This document shows, piece by piece, positions 9,911 through 19,944 of a stretch of 64,000 nucleotides of DNA (position 1 is the first letter of the stretch; each line of letters starts with the position of its first letter). The translations under genes were made by a program, and so were the position numbers. A model generated the notes under the pieces. That model saw nothing but the letters and a program-made list of their open reading frames with translations. It did no database searches and was not told the DNA's origin. This DNA is from Prochlorococcus sp. AG-409-L14 (GTDB taxonomy: Bacteria; Cyanobacteriota; Cyanobacteriia; PCC-6307; Cyanobiaceae): positions 155,110 to 219,109 of the forward strand of contig QCKF01000001.1 of assembly GCA_003215545.1 (NCBI GenBank). Reading direction: 5' to 3'.

Positions 9911-10819
9911 ATGACCTTCTTTGACTACGACACCAATATGAACCTCCACTTGGAGGAAGTATTGGCTGGCCTTGAAAAAGATGGTCGCCCAGGGCTCCAC
10001 AACAAAATTTCAATCAATTGGATTCGTTATAACCAACCAAACCCTTCACCTTCTAGTGGAAAAGGTGCGAGCTGGTCAGAGGAAAGGCTTCTTTATCCTG
10101 CAAGTGTAGTCAAGCTGGCATATGCAATTGCTACCGAAGCTTGGATACAAAAAGATCTAATCCAAGAATCTGATGAAATAAGAAGAGCACTTAAGGACAT
10201 GATTGTCTATTCAAGCAATGACGCGACTGGATTAATCCTTGATCTATTAACTGGAACTACTAGTGGTCCATCTCTTTTCGGAGATCGTTGGTTAGCTTGG
10301 AAAAAGCAACGGAATCTAGTAAATGAGTGGCTTAAAGAACTCCAATGGCCAGAACTAAACAAAATTAATTGTTGTCAAAAGACTTGGAATGAAGGGCCTT
10401 ATGGGCGAGAGCGTGATTTTTATGGGGCAGGCAATGAAAATCGCAACGCACTGAGTACTGCAGCAACATCTCGAATACTCGAAGCAATAATGACAAATAC
10501 GTTGATATCTCCACCGGCCTGCAAAAGGCTACAAAAACTTCTATCTAGATCGCTAGATTTAACGCAAAGGAAAGCTAACCCAGAGAATCAAATAGATGGC
10601 TTTCTTGGTGAAAATTTGCCAAAAGGTACTCAAATTTGGAGCAAAGCTGGATGGATGAGTCAGGCAAGACATGATGCTGCTTGGTTTTCACATCCTCAAT
10701 CGAATCCAATGCTGTTAGTAGTTTTTACCCAAGGCAGACAATTGGCAAATGATCGCGTGCTTCTTCCTACCATAGGGAAAGAATTAGTCTCATTTCACTT
10801 AGGGATGCAAAGAAGCTGA
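9911..10819 (+). CDS. Beta-lactamase / penicillin-binding-like serine hydrolase
   Basis: 302 residues with the SxxK signature as SVVK (Ser65-Lys68), an SND motif near 102-104 and a KAG box near 250, in the order of class A beta-lactamase-like proteins. It probably acts on cell-wall peptides rather than on antibiotics; no signal peptide is seen. A TTG at 9893 would add six residues and overlap the start of the divergent NlpC/P60 gene; the ATG at 9911 is more plausible. The KAG replaces the common KTG, a conservative change seen in some family members. Confidence 0.8.
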   Translation: MTFFDYDTNMNLHLEEVLAGLEKDGRPGLHNKISINWIRYNQPNPSPSSGKGASWSEERLLYPASVVKLAYAIATEAWIQKDLIQESDEIRRALKDMIVYSSNDATGLILDLLTGTTSGPSLFGDRWLAWKKQRNLVNEWLKELQWPELNKINCCQKTWNEGPYGRERDFYGAGNENRNALSTAATSRILEAIMTNTLISPPACKRLQKLLSRSLDLTQRKANPENQIDGFLGENLPKGTQIWSKAGWMSQARHDAAWFSHPQSNPMLLVVFTQGRQLANDRVLLPTIGKELVSFHLGMQRS

Positions 10820-10993
10820 TCAAAAAAATAAATAGAGCAAATCAAGCCAATACTAAGTGACTGGGTAATATTACTTACCTATTAGTGAAGAGTTTCTTTC
10901 CAAAAAGATTCAGAGAATCAAACGACTAACATATTTTCTTTATATATTAAGCCAATCAGTGTCTTATAACTAAAGAAGAACTCAAGAGGAACA

Positions 10994-11140
10994 ATGAAAA
11001 AAGTTTTTCAATGGTTTTTGAACCTCGAAAAAAGCATGGGAGATGCACTGTTTCATCCTTATCAAGACAATCAACCTCCATCAATAGGCTTCCAACCCTT
11101 CACAGGAACAAAAAGTCGCAATAAAAAAATCTTTGCATAA
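10994..11140 (+). CDS. Small conserved-looking protein (48 aa)
   Basis: Starts MKKVFQWFLNLEKSMGDALF and contains PPSIGFQPFTG before a basic tail. A good Shine-Dalgarno sequence, AAGAGGA at 10984-10990, lies just upstream of the ATG. The amphipathic N terminus, the PPSIG..PF motif and the ribosome site support a real gene. I believe similar short proteins exist in other picocyanobacteria, but I cannot verify that here. No function can be assigned. Confidence 0.65.
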   Translation: MKKVFQWFLNLEKSMGDALFHPYQDNQPPSIGFQPFTGTKSRNKKIFA

Positions 11141-11435
11141 TTCATCCTTCAATCATAAAAAATAAATCCAAGAGATTAGTAATTTGAGATTGCCATTCAT
11201 AATTTCTTAGACAAAATATTATAAATACATTAAGAAGCTTTGACTTTCAAGATTTATTTATCCTTGGAAACAAGGTTGGTTGCCTCTTCAGTGAGGGAAT
11301 TAAAAATCAATATGATTTCAATTCTCTCTAAGCAAGATGGATGGGTAAATCCTATATCTAATCAATTACTCTCTTCTAATTGACAATACTCTCTACACTT
11401 GCAACTTTTTTGCAACTCCTGAATATTAAAAAACA

Positions 11436-11524
11436 CGGAGAGGGAGGGATTCGAACCCTCGACAGAAGTTGCCTCCTGTAACTCCTTAGCAGGGAGCCGC
11501 TTTCAACCACTCAGCCACCTCTCC
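11436..11524 (-). tRNA. trnS: tRNA-Ser (GCT)
   Basis: 89 bases. The acceptor stem GGAGAGG / CCTCTCC, a long variable arm, the T-loop GGTTCGAATCC and the anticodon GCT (in CTGCTAAGG) are all present on the minus strand. The class II shape with an extended variable arm fits serine. Terminal CCA is not encoded. Confidence 0.95.
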
Positions 11525-11580
11525 AGGGGCGTAACTACATTATCAAGTGATTGAGAAAGATCCTAGAAATCAGGCCTTAT

Positions 11581-12780
11581 TCAAATCACTAATCTTGGGA
11601 GTCTATGCCTAAACCCGCATAAAACTTCCCATGGGATAGAACCAGTCAAGTCACTCCAGTCTTTTGGAGTGACTTGATTAGCTCCATCCTCACCCAATAA
11701 TGTCACAACGCCACCAATAGATAGTTCAGGGGAGTCCGTAGCATCTAAAACCATTTGATCCATGGTTATAGTCCCTACCTGAGGCAAAGTTCTTCCATTG
11801 AATAGGGCAGTCACCTTCCCTGAAAGAGCTCTGCTGACTCCATCAGCATAACCAATCGCAACAACAACCAATCGACTCTCCCGTGCAGTAATAAAACCAT
11901 GCCCATAACTCACTCCTACGCCTGCAGGCACATCTCTTATGAGACATACACGTGCCTTAACTGCTAATGCAGGCCTAAGATTTAATTCTTGAGGCAAATA
12001 TTCTATAGGGCTATATCCATAAATAGCTAAACCAACTCTAACCATGTCATAGTGAAAACTCTTATCTCGCAAAGTTCCTGCAGAATTAGCTAAGTGTATA
12101 CAAAGATCCTCTCTTGCTTTAATTGGAAGGGTATTTACAACATCCTCAAAACGAGATTGCTGAAGGGTTGTAATTTGTTGTGACCTTCCATGCATCTCTC
12201 CATCAGCCAATGCGAGATGACTATATATACCTTTTAATTTTAAATTCTTCAGCTTAAAAATAGCTTCAATCAAGCTTGGAGTTTCATAAAGATCGCAACC
12301 AAGCCTTGTCATCCCTGTATCAAACTTCAACTGAACCTCAAATCTTCGGCCAGAATCTTGTGCAATCTTTTCGCAAATCAATGCCTCCCTAATACTGCTA
12401 AGAGTTGGAATAAGTTTCCAATGAAGACAGGATTTAAGTTCTTCTGCTTCAGTGAGATTAGCCAAAAGTAATATTGGACATTGAAATCCTGCGTGACGTA
12501 GCTCTATACCTTCTTGCAAAGTTGCCACCCCAAGACTGCTAGCACCTCCTTTCAATGCAGCAGCAGAAACTGTTTCTGCTCCATGGCCATAGCCGTCTGC
12601 CTTTACTACAGCCATCAATGCACAAGTATCAGCAAGACGTTCCTTAATAGTTCTTACATTTTCCTGAATAGCATTCGGATAAACCTCAACCCAGGCTCTC
12701 TGACAAGGATCAGACTCACTCTGGAAACCATTACTTGAATCCAAGTTGTCAGGATCGCGATTAGCGATCAAATCATTCAT
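11581..12780 (-). CDS. alr: Alanine racemase
   Basis: PLP-dependent enzyme converting L-alanine to D-alanine for peptidoglycan. 399 residues from the ATG at 12780. It contains the PLP-lysine block AVVKADGYGHGA, the GMTRLGC motif and GYADGVSR with VGTITMDQM downstream, as in the family. The frame opens 12 codons earlier, at 12816, but that start would overlap the divergent HNH gene and extends beyond the family N terminus. It is divergently arranged with the HNH gene. Confidence 0.93.
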   Translation of the reverse strand: MNDLIANRDPDNLDSSNGFQSESDPCQRAWVEVYPNAIQENVRTIKERLADTCALMAVVKADGYGHGAETVSAAALKGGASSLGVATLQEGIELRHAGFQCPILLLANLTEAEELKSCLHWKLIPTLSSIREALICEKIAQDSGRRFEVQLKFDTGMTRLGCDLYETPSLIEAIFKLKNLKLKGIYSHLALADGEMHGRSQQITTLQQSRFEDVVNTLPIKAREDLCIHLANSAGTLRDKSFHYDMVRVGLAIYGYSPIEYLPQELNLRPALAVKARVCLIRDVPAGVGVSYGHGFITARESRLVVVAIGYADGVSRALSGKVTALFNGRTLPQVGTITMDQMVLDATDSPELSIGGVVTLLGEDGANQVTPKDWSDLTGSIPWEVLCGFRHRLPRLVI

Positions 12781-12833
12781 AGAAAAATAGCTACTGAATG
12801 TGCATGCAACTTCCATGCAATAGAAGTAGCATG

Positions 12834-13355
12834 CCTCGGGATATGGATGCTGGCATGCGCCAGGTTCTCGTTCTAAATGCGTCTTACGAGCCTTTAAACA
12901 TCACCACCTGGCGACGAGCAATGGTGATGATGATCAAAGGGAAGGCTGTAAGCCTAGAAGAAGACTCCTCTCATAAAATAAGGCAAGGTATTCTGTTGCC
13001 AACAGTTATAAGGCTTCGCCAATTTGTCAAGGTTCCTTACCGAGAATTACCACTTAGCAGGCGCAATGTTCTGCTCCGTGACAATGGCTCCTGCCAATAC
13101 TGCGGCATTTCAGAAGAAAAGCTTTCAGTTGACCATGTAATACCCCGCAGCAGAGGAGGAGATCATGCTTGGGAAAACGTTGTTACAGCATGTCTTTCTT
13201 GCAATATTTTAAAAGGTAATAAGACACCACAAGAAGCAGGGATGCCTTTAAAGAAACAACCTAGGAAACCTTTAAGCAATCTCATATTTCAAACAAATAA
13301 GCTGATAAATTCTGGTCAACACACAGAGTGGAGAAAATATGTCATTGGCTGGTGA
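12834..13355 (+). CDS. HNH endonuclease family protein
   Basis: About 173 residues, starting at MPRDMDAGMRQ or at one of the ATGs just inside it. A cyanobacteria-typical N-terminal part (VLVLNASYEPLNI) is followed by an HNH domain: CQYC, then LSVDHVIPRSRGGDHAWENVV and CLSCN. Zinc-type cysteine pairs and the DH..P core are intact. Proteins of this build are common housekeeping genes in cyanobacteria and their role is not established. It converges with prfA, with 18 bases between the stops. Confidence 0.87.
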   Translation, partial: PRDMDAGMRQVLVLNASYEPLNITTWRRAMVMMIKGKAVSLEEDSSHKIRQGILLPTVIRLRQFVKVPYRELPLSRRNVLLRDNGSCQYCGISEEKLSVDHVIPRSRGGDHAWENVVTACLSCNILKGNKTPQEAGMPLKKQPRKPLSNLIFQTNKLINSGQHTEWRKYVIGW

Positions 13356-13373
13356 GAAAAATATAGATTAATG

Positions 13374-14465
13374 CTATATACCATCACTTAAATCTTCCAT
13401 TTTCTTTCTTTGCTCTTCTGCAATACAAGCTCCAATTATTTCTTGTAATTGCCCTGAAAGGATAGGTTCTAAGGAAAAATTGCATCCCAAACGGTGGTCT
13501 GTAGTTCGATTATCTTTGTAGTTATATGTACGAATTTTTTCACTGCGATCTCCAGTCCCAACTTGTGATCTTCTCTCAGAACTCTCACGAGCATTTGCCT
13601 CAGCAATTTGAATCTCTAACAATTTTGCACGAAGTATCTCCATCGCTCTTTCTTTATTTTGTAATTGAGAACGCTCTTGGGTGCAAAAAACTCTTATGCC
13701 CGTTGGCTTATGAAGAAGATCTACAGCCGTTTCAACCTTATTAACATTCTGACCACCAGCACCACCTGATCTTGCAGTACTAATCTCTAAATCGCCTGAC
13801 TCAATCTGTACCTCAACTGGGTCAGCTTCGGGCATAACAGCTACTGTTGCAGTAGAGGTATGAACTCTTCCTTGTGATTCTGTTGCTGGAACTCGTTGAA
13901 CTCTATGAACTCCTGCCTCAAATTTTAGTTGACTAAAAACTGCATCTCCCTTTACAGAAATAATCAACTCACGAAAACCTCCTAAATCAGCCTCAGTTGC
14001 ACTTATAGGCTTTACAGACCAACCAACCTTTTGCCCATATCTTTCATACATACGAGCTAAATCACCCGCCCAAATACATGCCTCATCTCCTCCTGCACCT
14101 GCTCGTATCTCAAGCATTACACTCCTTTCGTCTCTTGGATCTTTAGGAAGCAAAGCAACAGTCAACTTCTGAAGTAAATCATTCTTTTTATGCTCCAAAC
14201 GGCTCAGTTCATCCTGAGCCAAGGCCTCCATTTCAGAATCACCTCTACTGTCTCTTAATAGTTCACGCGTTTGGTCCCATTCATCTTCAACCTTAAGCAG
14301 AGCCTGATAATCCAGCACAAGAGGTTCTAAATGTGCTCTATCACGTGCAATTGTTTCTAAACGCTTTGGGTCTGCCGCCACATCAGGATCAGCTAATTGA
14401 AGCTCCAAATTCCTGAAACTTGCCTTAGCTGTTTCTAATCTCGACTTAAGGGTTGAAGAGTCCAT
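13374..14465 (-). CDS. prfA: Peptide chain release factor 1
   Basis: Class I release factor recognising UAA and UAG. The GGQ peptidyl-hydrolysis motif is present in [16 protein letters not shown], and the domain order and the 363-367 residue length are normal. ATGs at 14471 and 14465 and a TTG at 14477 are all possible starts, and none has a clear ribosome site. It is the last gene of the long ribosomal run, just downstream of rpmE. Confidence 0.95.
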   Translation of the reverse strand: MDSSTLKSRLETAKASFRNLELQLADPDVAADPKRLETIARDRAHLEPLVLDYQALLKVEDEWDQTRELLRDSRGDSEMEALAQDELSRLEHKKNDLLQKLTVALLPKDPRDERSVMLEIRAGAGGDEACIWAGDLARMYERYGQKVGWSVKPISATEADLGGFRELIISVKGDAVFSQLKFEAGVHRVQRVPATESQGRVHTSTATVAVMPEADPVEVQIESGDLEISTARSGGAGGQNVNKVETAVDLLHKPTGIRVFCTQERSQLQNKERAMEILRAKLLEIQIAEANARESSERRSQVGTGDRSEKIRTYNYKDNRTTDHRLGCNFSLEPILSGQLQEIIGACIAEEQRKKMEDLSDGI

Positions 14466-14525
14466 GCTCATCAACAATTAGTCCTATCTAGTTGATTTAA
14501 AATGTTACTTTTCAAAAGCTATAAT

Positions 14526-14846
14526 TTACTCTTGCCCAGAGTCATTTGATTTATCTTCTGAATTTTCCTTACTATCATTTGATTCCTTTTTTCCAGTATT
14601 TTCTTCCTTTTTACCTTTAGATGGTTCTTTTTTATCAGTTGACCCCATGCCATATTTACGCATGAACCTATCAACACGACCTTCAGTATCAAGAATTTTC
14701 TGAGTCCCAGTAAAGAATGGATGGTTTCCACTCCAAACATCAACATGAATTTCTTCTTGTGTTGAACCTGTTGTCATAACAACTTCACCATTGCAAATCA
14801 CCTTTGCTTCTGGATACCAAGTTGGATGGATATCTGGTTTTGGCAT
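14526..14846 (-). CDS. rpmE: Ribosomal protein L31 with charged C-terminal tail
   Basis: Residues 1-70 (MPKPDIHPTWYPEAKVICNG at the start, then SGNHPFFTGTQKILDTEGRV) are bacterial L31 of the type that lacks the CXXC zinc ligands. The last ~36 residues are a low-complexity Lys/Glu/Ser/Asn tail. L31 is usually about 70-85 residues, so the tail is extra; such tails drift quickly and may be disordered. It lies between rpsI and prfA. Confidence 0.92.
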   Translation of the reverse strand: MPKPDIHPTWYPEAKVICNGEVVMTTGSTQEEIHVDVWSGNHPFFTGTQKILDTEGRVDRFMRKYGMGSTDKKEPSKGKKEENTGKKESNDSKENSEDKSNDSGQE

Positions 14847-14898
14847 TTGAATTAGTAATAGAAAAAATTTAGAGGATTAAATCAAAAAGGTTAATTTA

Positions 14899-15309
14899 CT
14901 AACGTTTAGAGAACTGAGGTGCTTTTCTAGCTTTCTTGAGTCCATATTTTCTACGTTCTTTTGCTCGAGGATCTCTACTTAAATGGCCCTCAATTTTAAG
15001 AGGTTTGCGATTATCTAGAGAAAGCTCACAAAGCGCTCTTGCAGCACCTTGCTTGATAGCGTCTGCCTGACCAGTAAGGCCACCTCCGTAAACATTGGCA
15101 AGGATGTCATATGACTCATTAAGGCCAAGAGTTTGAAGAGGAGCCTTGACTGCAGCAAGATAAGCCGGATTAAAATTCAAATAATGGTCACCAGGACGTC
15201 CATTAATTGTGATAGTTCCTTTCCCTGGAACAAGACGAACACGTGCGACAGATGTCTTTCTTCTGCCGGTGCCCCAATAAACAACACTGTTACTAGATGA
15301 AGTACTCAT
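14899..15309 (-). CDS. rpsI: Ribosomal protein S9
   Basis: 136 residues with the [16 protein letters not shown] start, the [10 protein letters not shown] segment and the C-terminal [12 protein letters not shown] that contacts P-site tRNA. The start codon overlaps the rplM stop by four bases, so the two are translationally coupled, as in most bacteria. Confidence 0.97.
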   Translation of the reverse strand: MSTSSSNSVVYWGTGRRKTSVARVRLVPGKGTITINGRPGDHYLNFNPAYLAAVKAPLQTLGLNESYDILANVYGGGLTGQADAIKQGAARALCELSLDNRKPLKIEGHLSRDPRAKERRKYGLKKARKAPQFSKR

Positions 15310-15758
15310 TTGGTTGAAGCTGATTGATCTAGGTTAAGGATTTCTGGACTTTGAGCTGAATGAGGATGTTCTGAACCTCTATAAACCTTAAGTTTCCTAA
15401 AAAGCTGCCTCCCTAAAGCATTATGAGGAAGCATTCCTTTAATAGCCGTTTCAATAATCCTTTCAGGAATACGCTGCTGAAGAGAGCGAAAACTCTCAAC
15501 TTTCATCCCCCCAGGACGTCCAGAATGTCGCCGATAGAGCTTTTGCTCTGCCTTATTCCCTGTAACCAATATCTTCTCAGCATTCACGACAACAACAAAA
15601 TCGCCTGTATCTAAATGCGGAGTGAAGTGTGGTTTATTTTTCCCACGTAGTACAGAGGCCACTTTCGTAGCAAGTCTGCCCAGAGTTTGATTCTCAGCAT
15701 CTACCAGGTACCACTGGCGACTAATGGAATCAATGGAAGGAATAGAGGTCTTGTTCAT
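15306..15758 (-). CDS. rplM: Ribosomal protein L13
   Basis: 150 residues, including [16 protein letters not shown] and HSGRPGG, both typical of L13. It assembles early on the 50S subunit. It is followed immediately by rpsI, and truA lies about 200 bases upstream. The 198-base gap contains a CTCTATC / GATAGAG hairpin (15792-15811) of unknown use. Confidence 0.97.
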   Translation of the reverse strand: MNKTSIPSIDSISRQWYLVDAENQTLGRLATKVASVLRGKNKPHFTPHLDTGDFVVVVNAEKILVTGNKAEQKLYRRHSGRPGGMKVESFRSLQQRIPERIIETAIKGMLPHNALGRQLFRKLKVYRGSEHPHSAQSPEILNLDQSASTK

Positions 15759-15956
15759 CGCGCCTACACGCTAGCCGGGTCCACAGATATCCTCTATCAA
15801 AAGCGATAGAGATGAGCAAAAGAGTTTTTGCACCCACTTAAATAGGCACATATAAAACTCAAACTTTGATTTTACACTTTCAAGTAAAGCTTTTGGTTGA
15901 TTTGATTCGTATCTTCTTGACCTTTGAGTCAATTGTCCAAAATCCTGTTTTTAGAC

Positions 15957-16847
15957 CTAATCCAATAACGCAATTGGAGGCTGAGGTGGATCATTTGTAC
16001 GCAAAGCAAAGCTTGGCAGACAGTCAAAACATGCTGTGTCCTCAAAAAAAACCTCTGAATAACCAACTCTCAATAAAAAAAGCCCCTTTGCAGGAGCTGC
16101 TTCTTTCACATCTGATCTGCGACCTTCTTGCCAGCGCCTTTGAAATTCCTTAAATGTAAGCCTGTGCTCACCTAAAGCAACTAACTGGCCTACCAACAAA
16201 CGAACCATGCCATATAAAAATCCACTTGCCTGAATCTCAACAATAATAAGATCTCCTTGACGCTCTAAAAAAACCGACTGTACGGAAGTAAAAGCATGTG
16301 CTCTATGACTGCCACTCTTCTGAAAAGCCCTAAAGTCATGAAAACCTATGAGACCTTCTAAGGCTGTCCTCATTAATAAATCATCTAACTTAAATTGATA
16401 TCTATGCCAGCTCCAAGAATGTAGAAATAGATTAGGTCTTTTAGCATTATAAATAATATATCTATAGCGACGATATTTTGCTGAATAACAAGCATGCCAA
16501 GTATTTGGTCTTAAGACTGACTCTCGGACTCTTATGGTTTTTGGCAATCGTCCATTTAAAGCAGAAGCCCAGCGATAGGTGGGAATAGGACCAGAATAAT
16601 CAAAATGAACAACCTGCCCTGAGGCATGCACACCCGCATCAGTTCTTCCTGCCGCAAATACTTTGACAGGTACATGAGATTCAAAACTTGATATGGCTTC
16701 TTCTAGTTCTGCTTGAATTGTTTTGCCTTTTTTTTGGCGTTGCCAACCACAAAAATCAGATCCATCATATTGAAGGCTTAAAGCAACTCTACTTTTCTTA
16801 TTTGGTTCAGACAAATAACCTGTCATATCTATAGATTGGCATGGCAT
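15957..16847 (-). CDS. truA: tRNA pseudouridine synthase A
   Basis: 296 residues. Makes pseudouridine at positions 38-40 of tRNA anticodon arms. The catalytic aspartate lies in [15 protein letters not shown], and the N-terminal [14 protein letters not shown] motif is intact. It sits between rplQ and rplM, as in many cyanobacteria and Firmicutes. Confidence 0.95.
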   Translation of the reverse strand: MPCQSIDMTGYLSEPNKKSRVALSLQYDGSDFCGWQRQKKGKTIQAELEEAISSFESHVPVKVFAAGRTDAGVHASGQVVHFDYSGPIPTYRWASALNGRLPKTIRVRESVLRPNTWHACYSAKYRRYRYIIYNAKRPNLFLHSWSWHRYQFKLDDLLMRTALEGLIGFHDFRAFQKSGSHRAHAFTSVQSVFLERQGDLIIVEIQASGFLYGMVRLLVGQLVALGEHRLTFKEFQRRWQEGRRSDVKEAAPAKGLFLLRVGYSEVFFEDTACFDCLPSFALRTNDPPQPPIALLD

Positions 16848-16890
16848 TTAATTGAATATAAAACCAATAATTTCTAAAATTTCTATCTCT

Positions 16891-17241
16891 CTAAACAAGC
16901 TCAATAATTGCCATTTGGGCATTATCTCCTCTACGAGAAACAGTTCTAACTATTCGGGTATACCCCCCCTTGCGATCCCCATAACGATCTTGAGCCTTTT
17001 CAAAAAGAGCATGAACGAGCTGTTTGTCGTAGATATACCCAATTGCTCTTCTTCTAGCAGCCAAAGTACCTTCTTTGGCAAGAGTAATCATTCTTTCTGT
17101 CTGATCCCTCAAAGCTTTAGCTCTGGCCTTAGTAGTTGTAACTCGTCCTTCACGAATTAATTGAGTGGTCAAACCTCTCAATAAAGCCTTCCGCTGATCA
17201 GCTGGGCGACCAAGCTGTGGTACTCGACATTGATGACGCAT
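16891..17241 (-). CDS. rplQ: Ribosomal protein L17
   Basis: 116 residues with [20 protein letters not shown], a slightly diverged form of the usual MRHR..KLGR start, and the C-terminal YTRIV..RRGDNA motif. It directly follows rpoA at the end of the alpha cluster. Confidence 0.96.
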   Translation of the reverse strand: MRHQCRVPQLGRPADQRKALLRGLTTQLIREGRVTTTKARAKALRDQTERMITLAKEGTLAARRRAIGYIYDKQLVHALFEKAQDRYGDRKGGYTRIVRTVSRRGDNAQMAIIELV

Positions 17242-17275
17242 AGTTCTAAGCCTTAATCATTAAAGATAAAATAAA

Positions 17276-18214
17276 TCATGCTGAAGTTCGACTCTGAGGA
17301 ATCGATATGCCAATTCTCTCAAGAGCTTCCAATACTTCGTCAGCTGATTTAGATCCGAAATTTTTAATTTCAAGCAAATCTTCATAACTAAAGCCCATTA
17401 AATCTGAGACAGAATTAACTTGTGCTCTCTTAAGACAGTTATAAGCCCTCACAGATAAGTTTAATTCCTCAAGAGGAATTTGGGCCTCAGCAGAAGGCTC
17501 AGGCTCTTGAGGCACTTCCTCAACCATGGTGACAGTCGCTAGAGGCTGAAAAAGCTCAATTAGCTGATTAGCGGCTTCGGCCAATGCGTCATCTGGAGTA
17601 GTAGAGCCATCAGTTTCAACCTCCATCCTCAACCTTTCCCGCGTTGACCCACCCTCTGCAACAGCTGTCTCATCAATAGTGAAATTTACTCTCCTAACTG
17701 GCATAAACACCGCATCAATCTGAAGGAGGTCGATAGCACTTGTATCTTCATGGCGACTATCAACTGGGCGATATCCCACGCCCCTTTCAACATGTACTTC
17801 CATCTCAAGACTATGTCCTTCATGAACAGTCGCTATTGGACGATCTCCATCAACAACTTGAACTTGAGAAGAAAATTGCAGATCTTTTGCCTTTACCTCA
17901 GATGGTCCTGAAACAACTAAACGACCAATTTCTAGCTCCTGAGTGCGGCTATTGACTGAAAGCTGCTTGCAATTCAAAAGAATATCAAGAACATCTTCTC
18001 GGACCCCAGGGATAGTTGCATATTCATGATTTATTCCAGCAATTCGAACAGCGGTTATTGCACTTCCTTCCAGGCCTCCCATTAGGACACGACGAAGAGA
18101 ATTCCCAAGGGTAGTTGCCTGACCTCGTTCTAACGGGCCAATGAGGAAAACACCTGTCTGGGAGCGATCATCAGAGGTTTGATTTTCGATCCGATCAATC
18201 TGGTATTGCAGCAC
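17276..18214 (-). CDS. rpoA: RNA polymerase subunit alpha
   Basis: The N-terminal dimerisation domain contains [19 protein letters not shown], and the C-terminal domain ends with [15 protein letters not shown] and [16 protein letters not shown], which contact UP elements and activators. A GTG at 18214 gives 312 residues starting at [10 protein letters not shown], the length and start I expect for picocyanobacteria. The frame also runs up to a TTG at 18253 (325 residues). Neither start has a good ribosome site. Confidence 0.94.
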   Translation of the reverse strand: MLQYQIDRIENQTSDDRSQTGVFLIGPLERGQATTLGNSLRRVLMGGLEGSAITAVRIAGINHEYATIPGVREDVLDILLNCKQLSVNSRTQELEIGRLVVSGPSEVKAKDLQFSSQVQVVDGDRPIATVHEGHSLEMEVHVERGVGYRPVDSRHEDTSAIDLLQIDAVFMPVRRVNFTIDETAVAEGGSTRERLRMEVETDGSTTPDDALAEAANQLIELFQPLATVTMVEEVPQEPEPSAEAQIPLEELNLSVRAYNCLKRAQVNSVSDLMGFSYEDLLEIKNFGSKSADEVLEALERIGISIPQSRTSA

Positions 18215-18269
18215 GGTCTGAATCTGTAAAGGAGTTAGAGGAGATGAAGCCAAAAATTAGGCGATGAGG

Positions 18270-18662
18270 TTAAACGCGACGGCGTTTAGGCCTTCTACAG
18301 CCGTTATGAGGTAACGGAGTCACATCTCTTATAAGGGTGATCTCAAGTCCTGCAACCTGTAAAGCACGTATGGCTGTTTCCCGACCTGATCCTGGACCAC
18401 GTACAAGGACTTCTATCTGACGCATACCCTGTTCGAGAGCCTTTCTAGCTGCTGCCTCAGCTGCAGTCTGCGCAGCAAAGGGAGTTCCCTTCCTAGCACC
18501 TTTGAACCCACTTGCACCTGCTGAAGACCAGGAGATAACTTCTCCAGCAGTATCAGTAATTGAAACAATAGTGTTGTTAAAAGTGCTTTGAATATGCACA
18601 ACCCCATTTGGGACATTGCGCTTAGCCTTTTTTGAGCCTGATTTCTTTGTTGGTGTGGCCAT
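18270..18662 (-). CDS. rpsK: Ribosomal protein S11
   Basis: 130 residues with [18 protein letters not shown], the [14 protein letters not shown] segment and the C-terminal [15 protein letters not shown]. It lies in the conserved order rpsM-rpsK-rpoA-rplQ. Confidence 0.98.
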   Translation of the reverse strand: MATPTKKSGSKKAKRNVPNGVVHIQSTFNNTIVSITDTAGEVISWSSAGASGFKGARKGTPFAAQTAAEAAARKALEQGMRQIEVLVRGPGSGRETAIRALQVAGLEITLIRDVTPLPHNGCRRPKRRRV

Positions 18663-18724
18663 GTTAGTGGGCCTGGTTGATAAAGATTAGAAAATTGCTG
18701 ACTATGCAGCGAGAGAAATACAAA

Positions 18725-19090
18725 CTATTTCTTCTTACCAGCAACTGTTTTGCGAGCACCACGGCGGGTTCGGGCATTAGTCCTTGTGCGCTGGCCCCTT
18801 ACAGGGAGGCTCATCCGATGTCTGCGACCACGCAGACAGCCGATATCTTGCAACCGTTTAAGAGCCATACCCTCTTGACGCCGCAAGTCTCCCTCAATAG
18901 TGAATGCCTCAGTGGCATTTCTGAGTTTCTGAACATCACCATCCTCTAAATCTTTTACGCGAATGTCCGGATTCACTCCGGTTTTCGCAATTATGGTTTT
19001 GGCTCTGGTTAAGCCAACCCCATAGATGTAGGTGAGGGCAACTTCAACTCGCTTATCGCGTGGAATGTCGACACCAGCAATCCTTGCCAC
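18725..19090 (-). CDS. rpsM: Ribosomal protein S13
   Basis: 121 residues with the [20 protein letters not shown] start, the YIYGVG motif and the basic [14 protein letters not shown] tail that reaches the tRNA sites. The region just upstream is rpmJ. Confidence 0.98.
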   Translation of the reverse strand: MARIAGVDIPRDKRVEVALTYIYGVGLTRAKTIIAKTGVNPDIRVKDLEDGDVQKLRNATEAFTIEGDLRRQEGMALKRLQDIGCLRGRRHRMSLPVRGQRTRTNARTRRGARKTVAGKKK

Positions 19091-19194
19091 TTAGAACTAA
19101 TCGAAAGGGAACGGGGATCACCTGAGCGGTGATGATCTAGTAAATCAAAAGCTAAAAAGCAAGTGATTTACTAGATTTTCAGAAAAACCAAGTA

Positions 19195-19308
19195 CTAGCC
19201 TTGGCGCTGCTTGTGCTTGGGGATGGCGCAAATGACCATTACCCGGCCGTGGCGGCGAATCACCCGGCACTTCTCACACATTTTCTTGACTGAAGCGCGC
19301 ACCTTCAT
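19195..19308 (-). CDS. rpmJ: Ribosomal protein L36
   Basis: 37 residues, [20 protein letters not shown] at the start, with the zinc ligands of the C..C..C..H type (Cys11, Cys14, Cys27, His32) in place. The gene is unusual in composition: I count 66 G or C in 114 bases (58 percent) and 30 of 38 third positions G or C, in a region where the neighbours are clearly AT-rich. It lies between adk and rpsM; infA, which sits here in many bacteria, is absent. Confidence 0.96.
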   Translation of the reverse strand: MKVRASVKKMCEKCRVIRRHGRVMVICAIPKHKQRQG

Positions 19309-19344
19309 GGGTGTGGCTCTCCAAACTGCCAAACCACAATATTA

Positions 19345-19905
19345 CTACAAGGATGGACCTAGTTTTTGAAATATGCGGAGCGAAATATCTTCAACAGTTC
19401 CAGATGCCTGAATCTTGCTAAGCAGACCCTGCTGCTTATAAAACTCAACAAGAGGTTCCGTCTTTTCTCTGTAGACAACTAAGCGTTTACGAATAACTGT
19501 TTCAGTGTCATCAGATCTACCTCTAGCAAGAAGCCTTGCAATCAAGTCCTCATCATCAAGCTCAAGAAGAATTGCAGCATCTATAGGCTGCTGAAGCTTT
19601 GTAAGCAACAACTCAAGAGCTTTTGCTTGGACTACATTTCTTGGAAATCCGTCAAGAAGCCAGCCTCCATTATTTTGATTATTCAATGTTTTTTCTACAA
19701 TAGAAAGAACAAGTTCATCACTTACAAGATCCCCTCTATTCATAACAAGTTCAGCTTCTTTTCCTAGGACACTTCCTGCCTCTACTTCTGCTCGCAACAT
19801 GTCACCAGTGGACAAATGTGCGATTTTATTATTTGCACACAGCAAATCCGCCTGGGTACCTTTCCCAGCACCTGGTGGTCCAAGAAAAACCAATCTACTT
19901 TTCAT
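19345..19905 (-). CDS. adk: Adenylate kinase
   Basis: 186 residues, the short form without the zinc lid. The Walker A motif GPPGAGKGTQ, the STGDMLR motif, LDGFPRN and the short lid segment RLLARGRSDDTE are present. It interconverts 2 ADP and ATP + AMP. Its position after secY in the spc cluster is conserved widely in bacteria. Confidence 0.96.
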   Translation of the reverse strand: MKSRLVFLGPPGAGKGTQADLLCANNKIAHLSTGDMLRAEVEAGSVLGKEAELVMNRGDLVSDELVLSIVEKTLNNQNNGGWLLDGFPRNVVQAKALELLLTKLQQPIDAAILLELDDEDLIARLLARGRSDDTETVIRKRLVVYREKTEPLVEFYKQQGLLSKIQASGTVEDISLRIFQKLGPSL

Positions 19906-19944
19906 GTGATTTCGAATAAGGGAGAGAATTAACAGTGATGATTA

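Noticed and set aside
15783..15815. Hairpin CTCTATC / GATAGAG as a terminator between truA and rplM
   Set aside because: No T run follows on the minus strand, and a stop there would separate rplM-rpsI from truA without other support.
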